NCBI GenBank assembly: GCA_022821085.1
Contig: JAJEEG010000005.1
Coordinates: 1 to 64,000 of the forward strand
Length of the DNA: 64,000 bases
From: Candidatus Latescibacterota bacterium
GTDB taxonomy: Bacteria; JAAXHH01
Reading direction: 5' to 3'
The position numbers and the translations under genes are program-made. This document shows, piece by piece, positions 60,461 to 64,000 of the stretch (position 1 is the stretch's first letter; the number at the start of each line of letters is the position of its first letter). The notes under the pieces were generated by a model that saw nothing but the letters and a program-made list of their open reading frames with translations, ran no database searches and was not told the origin of the DNA.

Positions 60461-62839
60461 ATGATTAAAAACCACCTCGTCATCGCGCTGCGGCACCTCT
60501 TCGGCAACAAGAGCTACTTCCTCATCAACACGCTGGGCCTTTCGACCGGAATTGCCTGCAGCCTGCTCGTTTTCCTCTTCGTACGCCAGGAATGGACCTT
60601 CGATACCTTCCATGAGAAAGCGGACCGGATTTACCGTGTAAACGTTTCGGGGCAGGGATTCGACGGTACGCCGTTCCGCACCGCGATTACACCGATTCCG
60701 CTCGCGCCGGCGCTGAAACGCCAGTTTCCCGGAGTGGTCGAAACGGTCAAGATTCGGTCGTTCGGGCGTGGACTGGTGGTGCGTGTCGGGGACGACACGT
60801 TCAGGGAAGATGGCATGCTTACTTGCGATCCCTCGTTCTTCCAGGTGTTTTCGTTTCCGCTTATCGAAGGAGATCCCGAGACGGTATTCGCCGATTTCAA
60901 CGCCCTGGTGATCAGTCGGTCCATAGCGGCGAAATACTTTGGCCAGGAAAGCGCACTGGGCCGGCAACTCACGATCAGGGATGAGCCGTTTACCGTGACC
61001 GGCGTGACGGAGGATAACCCGGGCAATTCCAGCATTCAATTCGATTTCCTGCTTCCCTTCGAGCGGACGATTGGCATGACACCCTGGCTCGCCGATGCCG
61101 TTGACAGCTGGAACTACTCGGTCACGTCCACTTACGCGGAATTGTCGGATCCGCAACAGGCCGATCTGCTCACGGAACAGTTCGCCGATTTCTCCCGCGC
61201 CCATTTCTCGGGGCAGATGTCCAGGATGCTGGAAATCCAGGCGCTCACGGACACCCACCTGGACCCTGGAGTAGGCAACGGTCTGGGTACCGCCAGCGAT
61301 CCGAACAGGTCCTACTTACTGATCAGCATCGCGCTGCTTGTCCTTTTCATAGCGTGCGTCAACTTCATGAACCTGGCCATATGCCGTTCCTCGACCCGCG
61401 CGAAGGAGGTCGGTCTCCGCAAGGTGTTCGGCGCGCAGCAGTCGCAGATCGCGGGGCAGCACCTGGGCGAATCGCTGGTGCTGAGTTGCTTCGCCCTCGT
61501 GCTCGGGGTGATCCTGGCCCATCTCTTCCTGCCCATCTTCAATTCGCTGGCGGGGAGCTCGCTCGTCCTCGACTACCTTTCCAGCGGGTCCACGCTGGCC
61601 GCACTCCTGGCCTTCACCTTGCTGGTCGCCTTCGTATCCGGCAGTTACCCGTCCCTGGTCCTTTCCCGGTTCAATCCGGTCGCCATCTTCCAGCGGCGGA
61701 TTCAGGTCGGCGGGCCGAACCTGCTCATCCGGGGCCTCATGGTCGTGCAGTTCGGGCTTTCCGCGGCGCTCGTCGTCTCCATTCTGGTCATGGCGCGGCA
61801 ACTGGATTTCGCCCGGACCGGGGACCTCGGATACAATGCCGAGAACATCGTCGTGATTGAGAAAGACCAGGGTTCCGGCAGCCTGGATGTTTTCAGGAAC
61901 CGGGTGATATCCTACGAGGGCGTGCTGGACGTGACCGGTGTATCGAACTCCTTCGGTCCGAACCGGGGACTGGCCCAGGCCGCGTACGCCGACTCGGCCG
62001 GCAACCGGCTGGAAGCGTTCATGTATACCGTGGATTACGACTACGTGAAAACCCTGGAACTGAACCTCGTATCGGGTCGCGATTTCTCGCGGGAGTTCGG
62101 GGGAGACGAATCGGGGTCATGCATCATCAACGAGGCCGCGGCCAGGTCGATGGGATGGGAAGATCCTGTCGGCCGCACGCTGCCGCACGGCGTCACGGTC
62201 GTCGGCGTTGTGGAGGACTACCATTACCGGTCCATGCACCACGAGATCGAACCCGTCATACTCACGCTCAATCCGGTGGCATTCGGGGATGAAATGGATC
62301 AGATCCGTTTTTTCCTGGTGCGCGTCAGCGAGCGGGGCCTGCCCGCCACGCTGGATCTGCTGAGAGATGCATGGACCGAAGTGGCGCCGGGATCGCCCTT
62401 CGGGTACTTCTTCCTGGATGACGACCTTGCCCGATTCTACGTGGAAGAGGCCAACCTGGCGCGGATCTTCACCTATTCAGCGGCCTTCGCCCTGCTGATC
62501 GCCTGCCTGGGTGTATACGGCCTGGTCTCCCTGGAGGTCGTCCGACGCACTCGGGAGGTCGGCATCCGCAAGGTGATGGGCGCCGCCGTATCGGACATCA
62601 TGGGCTTGCTGTCGAAACAGTTCGTCTACCTCGTCCTCATCGCGAACGTCCTCGCCTGGCCGGCGGCCTGGTGGCTCATGAACGAATGGCTGGCCGACTT
62701 CGCCTACCGCGCCGAACTCGGCGTGGGACCGTTTATCCTGGCAGGTCTCGTGGTCCTTGCCATTACCCTGGTTACCGTCAGCCTGCAGACCTTCCGAAGC
62801 GCTCTGATCAATCCGGCGGATACCCTGCGGCGCGAGTAG
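60461..62839 (+). CDS. ABC transporter permease, FtsX/MacB type
   Basis: 792 residues from ATG 60461 (GTG 60449 or 60455 are alternatives). Membrane helix near residue 20-42, then a MacB-PCD periplasmic domain (to about 260), three helices with RAKEVGLRKVFGAQQSQI (FtsX domain 1), a second periplasmic domain, and a second FtsX domain with RTREVGIRKVMGA at the C-terminal end. Such permeases pair with an ATP-binding subunit to move lipoproteins, peptides or signals across the envelope. No ATPase gene is visible in the window. Confidence 0.85.
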   Translation: MIKNHLVIALRHLFGNKSYFLINTLGLSTGIACSLLVFLFVRQEWTFDTFHEKADRIYRVNVSGQGFDGTPFRTAITPIPLAPALKRQFPGVVETVKIRSFGRGLVVRVGDDTFREDGMLTCDPSFFQVFSFPLIEGDPETVFADFNALVISRSIAAKYFGQESALGRQLTIRDEPFTVTGVTEDNPGNSSIQFDFLLPFERTIGMTPWLADAVDSWNYSVTSTYAELSDPQQADLLTEQFADFSRAHFSGQMSRMLEIQALTDTHLDPGVGNGLGTASDPNRSYLLISIALLVLFIACVNFMNLAICRSSTRAKEVGLRKVFGAQQSQIAGQHLGESLVLSCFALVLGVILAHLFLPIFNSLAGSSLVLDYLSSGSTLAALLAFTLLVAFVSGSYPSLVLSRFNPVAIFQRRIQVGGPNLLIRGLMVVQFGLSAALVVSILVMARQLDFARTGDLGYNAENIVVIEKDQGSGSLDVFRNRVISYEGVLDVTGVSNSFGPNRGLAQAAYADSAGNRLEAFMYTVDYDYVKTLELNLVSGRDFSREFGGDESGSCIINEAAARSMGWEDPVGRTLPHGVTVVGVVEDYHYRSMHHEIEPVILTLNPVAFGDEMDQIRFFLVRVSERGLPATLDLLRDAWTEVAPGSPFGYFFLDDDLARFYVEEANLARIFTYSAAFALLIACLGVYGLVSLEVVRRTREVGIRKVMGAAVSDIMGLLSKQFVYLVLIANVLAWPAAWWLMNEWLADFAYRAELGVGPFILAGLVVLAITLVTVSLQTFRSALINPADTLRRE

Positions 62840-62850
62840 GCGGTTTTAGT

Positions 62851-62879
62851 TTGACCGCCTCGGAGACGGCCTGTAAATT
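62851..62879 (+). promoter_or_regulatory. Promoter of the TPR gene
   Basis: TTGACC (62851-62856), 17 bases, TAAATT (62874-62879). Leader of about 65 bases before ATG 62951. Confidence 0.6.
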
Positions 62880-62950
62880 TCTGGTGTATCGATTAATTCG
62901 ATGGTTTTCCCACCTTTGGCGGATGTGCTCGCCCACTACACCGATTGATT

Positions 62951-64000
62951 ATGTCCAGATACTGCGTTCTGCTCGTTGCGGCCCTGGTGATCTGTGCATC
63001 GCAGCGTCCGGTCCTGGCCCTGCCCTCGTCACTACCCGCGGCTTCGTTCTCGCCCGCGCCTGTGCCGTCGCCCTCACCCTCGACCTCGTTCTCGCCCGTG
63101 TCTGAGCATCCTGTACTTGCGAATCTCCATGATGCTTCCCTGGAAGCGGGCAAGGCGCATTACGAAGCCAAACGGTTCCAGGAAGCGCTGGCGCTGTTTC
63201 AGCAGGCGGTAGAGGAGGACGAGTCTTCCGCTCCGGCGTACTACTGGCGAGGCATGGCACAATACGAACTTGCAGCATACCGCAAGGCGGTCGTTTCGTT
63301 CAAGCGTACGGTCCAACTGGACAAAAATTCGGCATCGGGCTACATGGGACTGGGCAAGTCCTACCTGCAGATGAAACACCGGAGACTGGACGCACGTCAC
63401 GCCTTGCGCAGGGCGGCCAGACTGGCGCCGGACGACCCGGTAATCCAGTACCAACTGGGCATGGCCCATATGAACGTACGAAAGACCGACCAGATTGTCG
63501 GCGGCGAAAGGGACGGCCGGACTTTCTTCCTCAAGGTGGCTGTTCTAGATCCTGATCATCCCGATGCGCTTTTCCAGATCGGCCGTTGTTACGAACGGCC
63601 CGAGTCACCCGAATTCGACATAGCGATGGCGGCCTACGTCGCTCAGTTCCGGGTCAACTCCGACCATTACGACGCACTCGACCGTTTCGTCTATCTGGCC
63701 CTTCTTACCGAAGAGTATGGCCTGGCCGTGGAACTACTCGAACGGGCCGCGGACGACCTGGGAACAGCGGACGAGTCGGGAACAGCAGACGACCAGGGAA
63801 TATCGGGACCGGCGATCGTCGGGAACCTGCGGAAGCAATTCAGCACGCTCTCCGAAGCCTCGGAACCACGACCCGACGTTTTGCATGAAGTTATCGAGAC
63901 CTACTTTTCCCTGATAGAACCTGACGAAAAGGAATTCTACCGGGACCTGGCGCACGTAGCGCCTCGGGACGAACTGGCGTCCTGGCAGGACGCCGTCGGC
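62951..64000 (+). CDS. TPR-repeat secreted protein, 5' part (runs off window)
   Basis: 350 codons with no stop. Signal peptide 1 to about 23 (LLVAALVICAS), then a Ser/Pro/Ala linker (24-50) coded by simple repeats, then TPR motifs from about residue 60: LEAGKAHYEAKRFQEALALFQQA (start in two parts), AYYWRGMAQYELAAYRKAV, GYMGLGKSYLQ. Later part EEYGLAVELLERAADDL contains a small GTADESGTADDQ duplication. TPRs mediate protein assembly in the periplasm. Weak Shine-Dalgarno. Possibly a GWxTD-type lipoprotein/TPR family; the end is needed to tell. Confidence 0.65.
   Translation, partial: MSRYCVLLVAALVICASQRPVLALPSSLPAASFSPAPVPSPSPSTSFSPVSEHPVLANLHDASLEAGKAHYEAKRFQEALALFQQAVEEDESSAPAYYWRGMAQYELAAYRKAVVSFKRTVQLDKNSASGYMGLGKSYLQMKHRRLDARHALRRAARLAPDDPVIQYQLGMAHMNVRKTDQIVGGERDGRTFFLKVAVLDPDHPDALFQIGRCYERPESPEFDIAMAAYVAQFRVNSDHYDALDRFVYLALLTEEYGLAVELLERAADDLGTADESGTADDQGISGPAIVGNLRKQFSTLSEASEPRPDVLHEVIETYFSLIEPDEKEFYRDLAHVAPRDELASWQDAVG

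Overview
The window is 64 kb of GC-rich, densely packed bacterial chromosome. It holds about 60 protein genes, no rRNA or tRNA gene that I can recognise, no CRISPR array and no insertion sequence. The host looks like a free-living or marine/sponge-type Gram-negative (diderm) bacterium. The evidence is lipoprotein and twin-arginine signals, a PorV/PorQ-type outer-membrane protein, MacB/FtsX-type permeases and a long RHS-like surface protein. The many amidohydrolases, enolase-superfamily dehydratases, sugar-phosphate isomerases, Gfo/Idh oxidoreductases, a PIG-L deacetylase, a rhamnose mutarotase and a phytanoyl-CoA-type dioxygenase recall Latescibacterota, Poribacteria or Gemmatimonadota-like lineages. 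That placement is inference from gene content only.

Layout. 1-1967: 5' part of a secreted RHS/YD-type protein on the minus strand. 2543-6410: minus-strand methyltransferase and three poorly known proteins. 6582-9790: sulfur assimilation (siroheme sulfite/nitrite reductase, APS/PAPS reductase and two small downstream ORFs) behind a near-consensus sigma-70 promoter. 10096-15830: a tiny coiled-coil/membrane protein, an APC permease, two amidohydrolases, a retropepsin-like protease, a hydroxypyruvate-isomerase-like protein and a PhyH dioxygenase. 16221-18352: a Phd/VapC-type toxin-antitoxin pair overlapping an enolase-superfamily dehydratase. 18508-26228: MFS exporter, PIG-L deacetylase, RhaM, TIM-barrel isomerase, orphan DNA methyltransferase, AlkZ-like protein, polyphosphate glucokinase and a cold-shock/glyoxalase fusion. 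26664-36239: a CcmI-like lipoprotein, two aminotransferases, NudC, a GH32-like protein, an MDR dehydrogenase, ankyrin, GNAT and glutaminyl cyclase-like proteins. 36305-48435: PorV, Gfo/Idh, ceramidase-like, MOSC, SDR, SPL-type radical SAM, nucleosidase, metallohydrolase, M48 protease and Era (minus strand), with an APH-like kinase on the plus strand. 48540-58032: class IV aminotransferase, then a heme/siroheme operon (ccsA/hemX, sirC, hemA, hemC, cobA-hemD fusion, zinc-ribbon protein, hemB, hemL) covering the C5 route from glutamyl-tRNA to uroporphyrinogen III and siroheme. 58149-64000: a six-repeat Ig-like lipoprotein, an FtsX/MacB permease and the start of a TPR protein.

The genes connect in two main ways. 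The tetrapyrrole operon supplies the siroheme needed by the sulfite/nitrite reductase at 8135-9790. The scattered oxidoreductases, isomerases and hydrolases suggest breakdown of sugar acids and glycans.

The most unusual feature is structural. Short tandem repeats, each with its own unrelated unit (9 to 43 bp), sit at gene boundaries throughout the window. Many begin in the last codons of a gene and include or copy its stop codon; others expand a protein's N- or C-terminus. I count about 15 such loci. No listed mobile element explains them, and they are my main candidate for an undescribed process.
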